This document shows, one piece after another, positions 48,236-58,997 of a stretch of 64,000 nt of DNA (the first letter of the stretch is position 1; the number at the start of each line of letters is the position of its first letter). The DNA comes from Talpa occidentalis. Its lineage: Eukaryota; Chordata; Mammalia; Eulipotyphla; Talpidae. Location: NCBI RefSeq assembly GCF_014898055.3, contig NW_023605083.1, positions 65,217,715 through 65,281,714 of the forward strand, written 5' to 3'. The notes beneath the pieces are model-generated. The model had not been told where the DNA came from. It was given only the letters and a program-made list of their open reading frames with translations, and made no database searches. A program made the translations under genes and the position numbers.

Positions 48236-48792
48236 TGTTACAGGGCAGGGTGAGGGGCACCCCAGGACCCCAAGCCTGCCTAATTTAACTAGGTTCTGCC
48301 ATCCACTGCATCAAGACAAAGGGAAAAGGGAAATAATAAAGTTTCCAAATCAAGCACCCAAAGTTACTCATCTCCTCGTGGGTAAATGCCCAAACAGGCT
48401 TGGCCCAAAGCAGGACCTCTGAGGCCCAAAAGTCTGCTCCAAGTCTAAAACACCTTCTGGTGGGGACCCATAGAAAAGGGACAGAAGGGGCACAGCACAT
48501 CTGGAAGGAAAAGAGCAAAATCAAAATGAAAATCAAAGCTGCCATTGTGAACCTCCCCACAGGTCTCTCGCCCACATCTTTCAACCAGTCCAGGACCAAA
48601 AATTAAGTGCAGCTTCTTCAGATGTCTGTCTGCTCCATGTGCCTCTTCCAGGTCTCCTTCTGGCTCTCCATCCTGCTTCCCTCCTTCTCCCGTCTCTTCT
48701 CCAGCTTCTCCTCCTCCCTACTCAGCAACACCCTTCCTTGGGTGTGCAGGGAACTTAGCACATCCCCTTCCCCTGGGGACCACCCTATAACA
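48236..48792 (-). mobile_element. Solo LTR, family P (copy P1)
   Basis: Read on the minus strand it starts TGTTATAGGGTGGTCCCC and ends CCCTGCCCTGTAACA, 557 bp with TG..CA ends. The flanks aagt (48232-48235) and aggt (48793-48796) differ by one transition, fitting a 4-bp target duplication. It aligns along its length with 55386-55975 and 58998-59604. It carries an 86-codon ATG-started frame (48545 down to 48285) homologous to those in the other two copies. Confidence 0.78.
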
Positions 48793-49129
48793 AGGTCATA
48801 TAAGTAACTCCTTGGCACTTAGAAAGTGTTCAATTCATACTTTCCCTTTCTTGTTGGCAAGCCAGCATTCCCCTCCCCAAATGATAGTTTAGGTAATTGC
48901 TGGGCAATTTCCAAATGGGACAGCAGATGACATGTGTTGACTCTGTATGAATCACGACCAACTATATTGCAGCAGCCCTAGAAATGTCCCCACTGCTGGT
49001 GGTCAATTATCAAACCACCTTTAGACAAGAGGACTTTCTGCGTGTCTCTAAATTAGTGGTAAGATCCTATCAGTGCTTATGACTGTAATGTCAACCTGTT
49101 CTTAGAGGCAGAACGATCAATCAGAAAAT

Positions 49130-49640
49130 AATGAGGAATTAATGAGAGCTGTATGTGAAGATGTGCATGCATTTCTGATAAACTCCTTGGAATAAAAATT
49201 CCAGCAGTAGAATAGTTGGTTAGCAAAGATGACATATTTTAAAGCCTTCAGAACATATTGTAAAAATGAGCTCAGAAATATTCCACCAGCAGCGAATGAA
49301 AGTGCCCCTTTCTTACAATGTCATTAAAACCAAGAATTGCCATTTTTCTTATTTACTAATACAGAACATGAGATAGTACAATGTTTCATTTGCAAGACTT
49401 TGTTGGACATTTTTTTCCAACATTTTTTGTATGTTTATTAGCCATTTGCATTTATTCTTTTTTGCTTATATTTCTAGTCTCATGTTCTTTGGAAGTTGTT
49501 CCTGATTGCTTGATAAAAGATCTTTGTAATATAGACAGATTAACTTTTGTCATGTATATAACAACTGGTCCCCCCTCCATGTGTTATTTGACTTTTAAGG
49601 TTTATTATGTTTTTCAAAATTGTCTAAAAAGTAATGAGCA
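49130..49640 (-). repeat. L1M fragment, antisense
   Basis: TTTAAAGCCTTCAGAACATA, TTCCACCAGCAGCGAATGAA and GTATGTTTATTAGCCATTTG follow the antisense L1 3' order. Confidence 0.7.
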
Positions 49641-50140
49641 ACCATTTATTCATCCAATAAACATTTGCTGAATGCCATTTATATGCCAGGCACTGAGCCA
49701 GACAGTGATATTGAAGGAGAAAAAAAGTCCAAATCTCTGCTCCCAAGAAATCATAGTCTACTGGGGAATAGGCATTTTAAAAAATGCCATCAACACAGTA
49801 TAATGGTTGCTGTGGCCAAGGGAGGCACCAGGGGCTGTGGAAGCAGAGTAAGGGCATCCCACCCTGTTGGGTGAGAAGGGAGAGAATGAGGGAAAGCTTC
49901 GTGGAACGTGGTGACATTAGAGGTGAGTCTCAATAAGCCAGAGCAAGTGTGGCATGCCAGGAAGAGGAAGGAACATAGCAAAGGTCCCAAGGCATCAGAG
50001 GCTTGGTCTTTTCAGAGATTCCAAAATTCAGAATGACTAGAGTATGCGATATAATGGAGTAGGAGGAGATTCATTCAAGGAAAGAGATTTGATAGCAATG
50101 AAGGTGGACCTATTGGCAAAGGCCAGATCATAAAGTCCTT
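49640..50140 (-). repeat. L2 LINE 3' end, antisense
   Basis: CCAATAAACATTTGCTGAAT, ATATGCCAGGCACTGAGCC, ATCATAGTCTACTGGGGAA and GCCAGATCATAAAGTCCTTT follow the antisense L2 order. Confidence 0.75.
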
Positions 50141-50143
50141 TGA

Positions 50144-50440
50144 GGGCCTCCCTGGTGGCGCTAGGGTTAAAAGTCTCAGCAGTATCAAACTATCATCAGC
50201 CACCGAGGCATGAGTTTGATGCCTAGTCAGGGAGCTAACCCACATGACACAGTAGACTTCTCCTGTCTCGCCTGCTGCTCCCCTCAGCAGTGTATTTCAG
50301 TGAATCTGCTTGTTTTGCTCCCCACTGTCTCTGGTGAATCCTCTCACACACATCCCCACCCCTACCCTGCACCTCTGGCCTACACCCTAGCTCTTCTATG
50401 CAAAAATAAATAAATTAAATCTTTTTTTTTTTTTTTAAAG
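50144..50440 (+). mobile_element. tRNA-type SINE, full length (copy G)
   Basis: The head is GGGCCTCCCTGGTGGCGCTA and the tail is AAAATAAATAAATTAAATC followed by a T-rich run. No clear target duplication is seen. Confidence 0.88.
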
Positions 50441-52524
50441 ATTTCTCCATCCTGTTGTTCATATGGTTTGGGGGAGGGAGTGACCTCCCCTTTCCACTCC
50501 AGGCCTGCTTTGTTCTGGGATGTCCAGAGGACAATGAGATTCCACCCACAGGCTTTCAGGGTGCAGTGGCTAAGCTGGCAGTGGCCTGGAGCCACATTAG
50601 AAGGTCCTGGCCAAGACCAAAGCCCCCTCAAAGAAAACAGGACCAGGGCGGTTGAACGATTCCCCAGGCACTGAGTCAGATACCACTGGGCTACTGTCAC
50701 GCTAGTAAATTCCCTTTTTTCTTAAACCACATTATAACTAAGTAATTCCAATTCTTATCATTTCTTCCCCCAGGCAACCATCACTACCCCCCTCATGAAC
50801 CCTGCGCCTCCCCACCCCCTCTCAGAGCCTGCTATCTGCAGCCTTGTCCTCCATCTAGGAATGCAAATTTCAGAAACCAGTAGGCCCAAGGCATGTCTGC
50901 GAGGAGCGAGCCAAGTTTGATAATGAATTTGTGTGCACTGCTTGAGCCATTCCATCATTATTCAAAAACCCATTCAATGTTTTTCTCCAGTGATAATAAG
51001 TACACTGCTCTTGGTATTGTCTGTCACCAGCTAAATGATAGCGATAGTTCTGCTTAGCATCTTGATAAACTTACGTTCTGGGAATGATGCCTCTCAGAGG
51101 AGACTGACCGAGCAGGGCCACAGATGTATATGAGCTGAATGTGCTCACAGCAGCTAGAAAGTGGGGAACCTGCTCCCTTGGAGGTCTGTACCTCTTTATA
51201 GTTAGAGATTCCTGGCTGCTGGAGGCTTTTTCGTTCCTTTTGGGGTGGAGGTTGCCCTCTGGGATTGGCATCTCCAATGTAGGCAGCAGGCTAGCTGGGA
51301 AATAGGGAGATTGGCAGTATATTGAGTATGCTCAGATCTTGAATGAGTATGCTCAGATCTTGGATGAGTATGCTCAGATCTTGGTCCAACACCTGCTTCT
51401 TTAGAATTTCCTAAGGAGCTTTCTGAAAGTCTAAATTCCAGTCTCCATCCCCTGCAAGATCCTGAGTTTGTAGGTCTCACATAAGCAACCCTGCTATTTA
51501 CCAAATTCTGTGATTTTAAAGGCTAGCCAAGTGGGAGAATCTTAGGCATGTGATGTCTGGAGGCCAGAACCATCTCCTTCCACTTCCCTGGGATCTCCCG
51601 TTTGGCCCCATAGTTTCTCCTCGCCTGGACTCATTGCCCTTTACTACAACTCTCTGCCTCTGTGTGCTTCCTAAAGTTACCTTTGTGCCATCAGGCACTG
51701 CAGGGACAATAGTAAACACCACCAATCTAGGCCATTGAGTCTCCACTTAAGGAACTAGAGAAGCCTGGTGGGTTTTTCTAAGATCACATTAGTACAAGGT
51801 TTAACTAGGGTGCAAACTGGTGGGTAGGGTGGTAGGGAGGGGCTGAACAGGGAAAACTCTCCTGGGTTTCACACACTCTGAATTATGGGGGTGGGCGCTA
51901 TCCTCCAAACAGTTTACTCTTCCTCCCAAGACTTTAGTACCAGCCTTCTCCCCATCCTGGGCAGTAGGAAGGAGGGAGGGCCAGGGCTTTTCTCAGTCCC
52001 CCCAGCTCCACGAACCAGCTTTTAACTCTGCAGGGGATGCTTGGATTTTAACAGGTAGCTCACCTGGCTCTGGCATTTATAAGAAAACTTCCTTCCCCTT
52101 TCCCAGGGCGGGGTGAATCTGAATGGTGGAGATCTAGGTGATGGGGATCTACATGATGGGGAAGGATCCACCCAGCTACTTCCCTCTACCCTTGCTCCCA
52201 GTGTTCCCCATATCCACACAGCCACTCACTCAGAATCAGTTTTTTCAGTCCAGTGTGTCAGCAAGAATGAGTGATGGAGCGAGCCCACAGGCCACTGTTC
52301 ACAGGAAGAGGACGGTGAGTGGCTGTGAGACGCTCCTTCCAGGTGTGCTGGGAGACAGAATAATAACAACCTTCGATCTGACCTCTTAACAATGGAATAG
52401 ATGGAGTCAGCAACCACAGGGGAATTCCTGGTCATCAGGTGCCCTGGGTGCTCAGCCCAGTCAGTTACAATTTACTGTAGGACCCTGGCTCCTGGTTTGC
52501 CCACAGGTAACTGGAAGCCGTTGT
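50441..52524. other. Intergenic, mostly unassigned
   Basis: A 21-bp unit is repeated three times at 51324-51386. Otherwise single-copy-looking sequence without coding support. Confidence 0.5.
51324..51386. repeat. 21-bp tandem repeat, three copies
   Basis: GAGTATGCTCAGATCTTG starts each of three abutting 21-bp units (51324, 51345, 51366). They differ only in the last three bases and at one internal position. Confidence 0.97.
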
Positions 52525-52747
52525 CCCGGGACATTTTTTTTTTTTTTAGATTTATTTATTTATGCGTACAAGAACTGGGGCATAGCCTAGAGGTGTGTGT
52601 GTGTGTGAAAGGATTCACCAGAGACAGAGTGGGGAACAGAACAGGCAGACTGACTGAAATACACTGCTGAGGGGAGCAGCAGGCAAGGCAGGAGAGGTCT
52701 GCTGTGCCATGTGGATCACCCCCAGGGGATCAAATTCGTGTTGCAGT

Positions 52748-52955
52748 TGTTAGGGGGAAAGGATGTCCTGAGCTAATTCCATGCAGGCTTTATGGACTCC
52801 ACCCCCACTCCAGACCAAAGCCATCAAGACATTGGGAAAGATAAATCCTATCACCACCAAAGGGAGGGTGGCTGGGACCTGCGGGTGGAGTTAAGCAGCC
52901 AGGTTTGGTATAAAAACCAAACACGTGGGCCTTGGGGGGCTCGCTCGCTCTCTCG

Positions 52956-52997
<42 letters not shown>

Positions 52998-53243
52998 CTG
53001 GCTTCACGGCTCCTGGCTTGCGGCCAGATCTCAGAGTGCCATTTGGGATTCCAGATCCGTGAGTCGGGTAGGATGCATTTAAAACTTTGTCTCCCACTTT
53101 TCTCCCTGAGTTGTACATTTCCTCATTTGCCCTTCCCTTGTCAGTAAACCTTTTATTAACCTTTCATGTGTGCCTGCAGTAGAGTATTGATAAGTCCTTT
53201 TAAGCACGCGGGTGAGGACCCACAGTCAGGCTGCCCTATAACA
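52748..53243 (+). mobile_element. Solo LTR, family N (copy N1)
   Basis: It runs from TGTTAGGGGGAAAGGATGTC to CAGGCTGCCCTATAACA, 496 bp. A perfect 4-bp target duplication CAGT is at 52744-52747 and 53244-53247; these four bases are single in the interrupted SINE. TATAAAA is at 52909-52915, and the polyadenylation signal has decayed to AGTAAA. Four-bp duplications fit ERV1 (gamma-like) elements. A (TC)n tract at 52958-52994 is expanded relative to copy N2. Confidence 0.93.
52958..52994. repeat. (TC)n microsatellite within LTR N1
   Basis: About 18 TC units. The homologous spot in copy N2 has only a few units. Confidence 0.95.
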
Positions 53244-53709
53244 CAGTGGCTGCAGACAGCTTCATAGTGCTTCACCTTAACCCCTTGCGCCACCAGGGAG
53301 ACCCCTGCCCCGGATATTTGAGATGGGGCTTCCAAATCTCAATATTGCAGAAACTTTCAGGATGCAATATAAACCAAACACTCTATCTGAGACTAATGAA
53401 CACATTTATGCAAAATGATCAACATAGTCCCACAACACTCAGTCATTGACAAAGAATTCCTGATCTATGGGCTCTATTTGTTCAATGAGTTTATGAAACA
53501 CTTTTCTTCCAAACTCTCCCCTCCCATGCTCTCCATAAAACCAAACCACTTTTTCCTTTTGGTTGTCGTTGATTCTCAAAACATTCATGGAGAGCTATCC
53601 ATCTTCAAGGGGAAGTGCTGTGTTCCTGGGGTGGGGGTGGGGGACACCTCTTGTCCTCTCTGTAAGAAGGGTGTGGACAGTGGAGATGCAGCGGCACTGA
53701 GGAATTGAC

Positions 53710-53803
53710 CCCCCCACACACACATATACACACCCTCACCCCACCCCTTACAACCCAGTTCTTGTATGCATAAATAAATATAAATAAAATCTTTTTTAAG
53801 AAA
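53710..53803 (+). mobile_element. 5'-truncated tRNA-type SINE (copy I)
   Basis: Only the tail region remains (CAACCCAGTTCTTGTATGCA then ATAAATAAATATAAATAAAATC). The preceding CA-rich stretch replaces the usual CACCCC section. Confidence 0.7.
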
Positions 53804-54063
53804 AGGAATAGGAGATCTCTCTGGAGAGTCAGGACCCTGGGCTGGGCAAACAGAAAAAGCTCTGGACCTCATTTCTCCCTGAATCCCACCTTTGCTGAGT
53901 ACCCCTGTGATGGACACAAAGCCTTCAGGGCTCTGCAGAGGGTGGCTCCATGGATTACACACCACAGACAGGCCAGAAGGCCTGTGGCCCTGTGCATGGG
54001 CGTGCCGAGGCTCTGGGGACTTTTTCTAAGAAGCTGTCTGGGCTGCTCAAAAAGAAAAGGCAG

Positions 54064-54282
54064 TACCGGATGGTCTCACTCATAGCAGAAATCTAGAAAA
54101 CTTAAATAAGGGACCAGGAAAATGAATAACTATAAGAAAGTGAAAATCAAAATCAACAAAAAAACTATGAACCAGAGACACTCTATGGGGGGTGGGAGGC
54201 GGGGAGGGGAGGGATTGGGGTCAAAATAAGGGGGTTACAATTGTATGGGGAATATAAAAATAAAATTTATTAAAAAAAAAAA
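54064..54282 (+). mobile_element. 5'-truncated young L1 3' end
   Basis: It starts TACCGGATGGTCTCACTCAT, has a G-rich 3' UTR (GGGGGGTGGGAGGCGGGGAG) and ends TAAAATTTATT plus a pure A tract. A perfect 15-bp duplication aaaaagaaaaggcag is at 54049-54063 and 54283-54297. Confidence 0.93.
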
Positions 54283-54297
54283 AAAAAGAAAAGGCAG

Positions 54298-55283
54298 GCC
54301 CCAGAGGGAGCTATTTAGGCCAAGCCCCAGCAAGACTTGATACCCAATCTTACTTGTAGTCTCAGGCTCTCACCAAAATGCAATTTTAACCCAATCATTC
54401 TGACTGGGGAGTTCCCGGTCAGGGTTAGTAAAGTTTGCTGCCCAAGAAGTCTCCTTGCCTTCCTTGGGGAAGGTGGCTTTGGCTGAAATAGACTTTTTTT
54501 TCTTTTGCTAATAATCTTGTCCTGCCCTCTTTCTGCCATAAAACATGCCCCTTTGCATGACCTCTCTGGATGCCGGTCTCCTTGCTGGATGGGATGCCGC
54601 CCACTCGTGAGTCCTTGAGCAAAAACCAGTTAGCTCTTTGAGTTTGTTCAGATGAAGCTTGTTTTTTAACAGACTCCATTGCCAGGACAATCAATCAGTT
54701 CTGCTTTAATGGGACATGTACCTAAACAACATGGTGCCATGTGAAACTGCACATCACAAACTTCAGGGCTTAATGGGGGGCATGGGGGTGACAGCAAACA
54801 TGTCGAAACATTGTCAGTGACACTTTACAAACTCGGAAGATAAGAACCTGATGAAAATGGTAGTGCTGTTTTGCACATATTACATGGTTAAGATATACTG
54901 AACTAATCTTATTTTCACAAATAAATATTCTTCATATTCATAAGAAATATGACCCTTTATCTTGAGACAGTCCTGATGTTTGCTTGCAAAAGTGGGGGAG
55001 GTCGTAGCTGGTGAGGTATGGCGAGGTGGTGAGAGGAGGGTTATTTGAAATCAAAGAGAGCTGTAGGTATGGCTTCTAATGGAGACCAAGGCAGATGGGA
55101 ACTTGCAAGTGAGCATGTGTGCATTTTGTAGATTCCTCCTGATAATGTTGAATTTAACTGGAGGCCTTTGATCCTGGAAAACAACAATAGCTAAAGAAAC
55201 CCTCTCATTTTTTGTATCTCAGAAGCAGCTTATGGCAAGCCACCCCATTTTCTGTGTGATTTAACTAAGATTAGTGGTGACCT
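54298..55283. other. Intergenic, nothing recognised
   Basis: I see no gene or assignable repeat. Confidence 0.5.
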
Positions 55284-55295
55284 CCTAATTAACCT

Positions 55296-56183
55296 ATTTT
55301 TTTAAAGATTTTTAAATTTATTTATGCATAAAAGAACTGGGGTACAGGTCAGAGGGGCAGGTGTGTGTGTGAGAGAGAGAGGATTTGTTACAGGGCAGGG
55401 AGAAGGGCACCCCTCAATCCAGCAAACTTGCCTGCTCTAAATAGGTTCTGCCATCCACCATATCAACACAAAAACATGAGACTTTAATGAAAAGGAACTT
55501 TAATACAATTACTAAATAATACAGGAAAGGCAAAGAATATAGTTTCTAAATCAAGCACCCAAAGTTACCCGTCCCCTTGTGGGTAAAAGTCCACCCAAGC
55601 AGGATTGGCCCAGAGCAAGGCCCCAAAGTCTGTAACAAGTCTAAAGCATCTTCCAGTGGGGACCCACAGAAAAGGATCAGCAACAACCAGACAAGTCTGG
55701 AAGGAAAAGAGCAAAATCAAAATCAAGAAAAAAACCGCCATTGTCACCTCCCTACGGGTCTCTCGCCCACATCTGTTTCAACCAGTCCATGACCAAAAGG
55801 CAAGTGTAGTTCCTTCACATGTCTCTTGGCTCCATGTTCCTCCTCCAGGTCTCCTTCTGGCTCCATCCTGCTTCCTTCCTTCCTTGTCTCCTCTGCAGCT
55901 TCTTCTCTCCCTGCTCATCTCCACCCTCCTTTTGGGTGGGGCAGGAAAACTGGAACCTCCCCTTTTCCTGTTACAAGACTCACCACAGAGTGGGGAACAG
56001 AACAGGTGGATTGACTGAAAAACACTGCTGAAGGGAGCAGCAGGCAAGCAGGAGAGGTCTGCTGTATCATATGGGTTAGTTCCCTGGTCCGGGGTGGTGG
56101 TGGGGGGTATCGAACTCATGCTGCAGTGGCTGCAGATAGCTTCATAGTGCTGTGCTTAACCCCTTGCGCCACCAGGGAGGCCC
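55296..56183 (-). mobile_element. tRNA-type SINE (copy O-host), split by an LTR
   Basis: The SINE halves are at 55296-55385 and 55976-56183, with an LTR between. The target duplication cctaattaacct (55284-55295) / cctacttaacct (56184-56195) has one mismatch. Confidence 0.88.
55386..55975 (-). mobile_element. Solo LTR, family P (copy P2)
   Basis: 590 bp, inserted in the GAGGATTCACC segment of the host SINE. On the minus strand it ends CCCTGCCCTGTAACA, and ATTAAAG polyadenylation-type signals lie near its 3' end (about 55481-55505). The duplication is imperfect (gatt on one side, gact one base in on the other). It has a 58-codon ATG-started frame (55741 down to 55565) homologous to P1 and P3; the frame ends earlier than in P3 because of one extra base. 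Confidence 0.8.
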
Positions 56184-56439
56184 CCTACTTAACCTTTCAT
56201 AAAGTTCAACACAGACCTACCAAATTCCCAATCTCAATGAATGATTAGCTGAGTGGTTATGTTCTGCTGATGATAAGGACAGATTCTTGTCAACAAAACT
56301 GTGGTTTAAGAGTGTCTCCTTCCCCCAGGCCCTTGAGCTTTGGTGCACCCTCATCTGAGCCTGCAGGTAGCTCAGCCTAAAGGGCGCTCCAGGGACTCTA
56401 CTCTGAGCTACCCTGCCCATCACTCCCTTTCACCCTTTC

Positions 56440-57153
56440 TGTAACAGATCCTGACCCCAAAGGGCAGACCCTTTGACTGCTAGACAAAGGATACACCAGA
56501 GAGAGCCCTGGGTGTGATTAGACTAGGCAAGGCTTGTGAGAGGATGTTCTCGAACACCCACTAGTACCCAGCCCAAGGGTAGGAATCTGGGCTGACTCCT
56601 TGAGGGGAGCCCCAGACCAGTTTTTTAAGCAGTTTTCAAAGATATTATCTCCTCTTTTGAGGCCTCTTGATCCTCCCTAGCAGGGTGTTCCAGCTCTGGC
56701 TTTCATAAGTCTAGAGATCAGGGCTCTTCATAAGACGGTGGAATGTCCCATATGCCTAGAAGAAGGTCGTTAGTTAAGGACACACAAAGCATGAGTAGAA
56801 AAATGTGTAAGTTAGAACAAAGGGGCCTAAGTAGGGTGATTAGAGAAAAATGCAATCTCTTGGATATCCGTTGTGTCTTCCCAGATGCAGAACCCTTGGG
56901 CAGGTGGGTGGCTAGTGACAGGTCTCACCTGTTCGTCTCTGTTTCTCAGCCCTATTTCACTCCCATGCCCTTCTTTCTAGCCTTGTTTACTTCTCTCCAT
57001 GAAGGTGAAATACTTCTGTCTGGTCCTTGAGATGCCTGCGGATCTCAGGGTGGGAGCATGCTCCCTGTTGCAATAGTCCCTCCCCACCTGCACTAAACAT
57101 GCCAAATAATTTCTCTCCTTGCCTCAGTCCAGATCTGTTTTTCATTTGACACA
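56440..57153 (+). other. Unidentified block, possibly an old LTR
   Basis: The block has TG..CA boundaries if it runs from TGTAACAGATCCTGACC to TCATTTGACACA. Its right end (AAATAATTTCTCTCCTTGCC) looks like an R-U5 region. No second copy exists in the window and no target duplication was found, so this is a suggestion only. Confidence 0.3.
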
Positions 57154-57700
57154 GTGGGTTCAGGTGGGTGCAGTTTACTGCCTTCATTTGAGATTCTTAC
57201 TGGTGAAATATAAGTACATTATGCCCAAATTGCTCTCCACCACATCAGTTGCATTGGAACAAATTTGCATTTTCAAAACGAAGAACAGACTGAGATGTCA
57301 GGCCTAGACATTCTGAATCTCAGCAGTGGACAAAGCTTATTCATCTACCAGGGTCTCAGTTACATGATAGTTCTTGTTAAACCTATGGAAAGAGAGATGT
57401 GGGGTTAGTATTTTGGTAATACTTTCGACCCCTTGCAAAAGCCTATGACATTTCCAGCATCACTCATCCTCATCTCTGTCTTCAAGAAAAGTCTTTCTTC
57501 ATGGAGTTTCTTTAAAATTGACCTCATGTTCATAAAAATCATAGAATTTTAAGGTGGGAAGGGATTTAAAAATCACTTAGTCCATTGCCTTCACCTTACA
57601 AAGAAGGAAAATGATGTTATCATGGTGAACTTCTCAGGGCGGGCCCTGGGCCAGATGTATATGGGGACTCAGGTACTCAGGAGGATCAAAAAGCAATACA

Positions 57701-57747
57701 TGTTCTTGTATGCATAAATAAACAAATCTTTAAAAAAAAAAAGGAAA
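57701..57747 (+). mobile_element. Extremely 5'-truncated SINE tail (copy J)
   Basis: Only TGTTCTTGTATGCATAAATA plus AACAAATCTTT and the A tail are present (47 bp). A perfect 13-bp duplication aaaaagcaataca lies at 57688-57700 and 57748-57760. Confidence 0.92.
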
Positions 57748-57862
57748 AAAAAGCAATACAAACCTGAAAGAGGGGGCGGGGCTTGCTTAATGTCTTTTAA
57801 ATTACACTAACTGGCCTAAGGTTTCTCTACATTCCTTATCAAACAACAACTGTTTTTGATCC

Positions 57863-58325
57863 TGTTAGGGGGAAAGGATGTCCTGAGCTAATTCCATGCA
57901 GGCTTTGTGGACCCCACCCCCACTCCAGACCAAAGCCATCAAGACATTGGGAAAGACAAATCCCATCACCACCAAAGGGAAGGTGGCTGGGACCTGAGGG
58001 TGGAGTTAAGCAGCCAGGTTTGGTATAAAAACCAGACACGTGGGCCTTGGGGGGCTCGCTCTCTCACTCGCCTCCTGGCTTGCGGCCAGCTCTCAGAGTG
58101 CCATTTGGGATTCCAGATCAGCCGATCGGGCAGGACGCATTTAAAACTTTGTCTCCCACTTTTCTCTCTGAGTTGTACATTTCCTCATTTGCCCTTCCCT
58201 TGTCAATAAACCTTTTATTAACCTTTCGTGTGTGCCTGCAGTAGAGTATTGATAAGTCCTTTTAAGTGCGCGGGTGAGGACCCACAGTCAGGCACCCCGT
58301 TTTGTATCGGGGCTGCCCTATAACA
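57863..58325 (+). mobile_element. Solo LTR, family N (copy N2)
   Basis: 463 bp with the same ends as N1. A perfect 4-bp target duplication ATCC is at 57859-57862 and 58326-58329. TATAAAA is at 58024-58030 and AATAAA at 58205-58210, both intact. It keeps a CACCCCGTTTTGTATCGG segment near the 3' end that N1 lacks. Confidence 0.94.
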
Positions 58326-58329
58326 ATCC

Positions 58330-58997
58330 TACCCTCTAGATGTTTCCTGACTCAATAAGTAAGTTAATAAATAAATAAGTAAAGTAACTATGTGCTCAAA
58401 GAAGACTGAATTGAACCCTTCATATTTTTTTGTTGATTTTTTTTGTCCATAGCACAGTAGATGATGTGGATTATAAATTGTCAGACTACATGCTTATGTC
58501 TATATGTGACTAAATGTGATTTAGATTAAAATGTGATTCATCTGGGAGTATTTTTTATCTACCAAAGACAGAAACAAGCACAGTGGGGAAAAGTAAAAAT
58601 GTCTCAGCTTTATTAGAAGAAACTTATGAGCTTGCCTAGGGTCCCCATGGTGACCACAGGACAGGAACTGTGTGGAGATGCCAGTACCTGTAGGAGATCT
58701 TAGGGACAGGGTCGATCTGTGTCTACTGACAACAGATTATGTAGCAGATTGCTCAGCACATGGTACTTTATTTAATCTCACAAGTATCTACAAGGTGGTT
58801 AATATCCCGTTTTAGAACCGAGCAAACAGGCTTAGAGGCTCTAAGCCATTTACTGAAGACTACACAGAACTGATCTGGATTTGAGTGTATCTGACCCTGA
58901 AACCTCTGTGAGTTAGAATTTTTAAGATTGTGAGGATCACTGTGCAGGGGAGTTATCAAAGTGTTATAGGGTTTGTGGGGGGTCTTCTCACTGAATC
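58330..58997. other. Intergenic, weak MIR-class trace
   Basis: A MIR/L2-class piece is at about 58755-58920 (TTATTTAATCTCACAAGTAT, TAGAACCGAGCAAACAGGC). The rest is unassigned and AT-rich. Confidence 0.45.

Larger units (their letters stand above)
52537..53307 (-). mobile_element. tRNA-type SINE (copy N-host), split by an LTR
   Basis: The 3' half (52537-52747) and 5' half (53244-53307) of one minus-strand SINE are separated by LTR N1. The flanks cccgggacattt and ccccggatattt (2 mismatches in 12) are its likely target duplication. The SINE is therefore older than the LTR. Confidence 0.85.

Noticed and set aside
51301..51386. A CRISPR-like array
   Set aside because: The three 21-bp units abut directly without spacers, and the genome is mammalian.
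55605..56018. A 137-codon plus-strand frame
   Set aside because: It lies antisense within LTR P2 and continues into the host SINE; an artefact of repeats.
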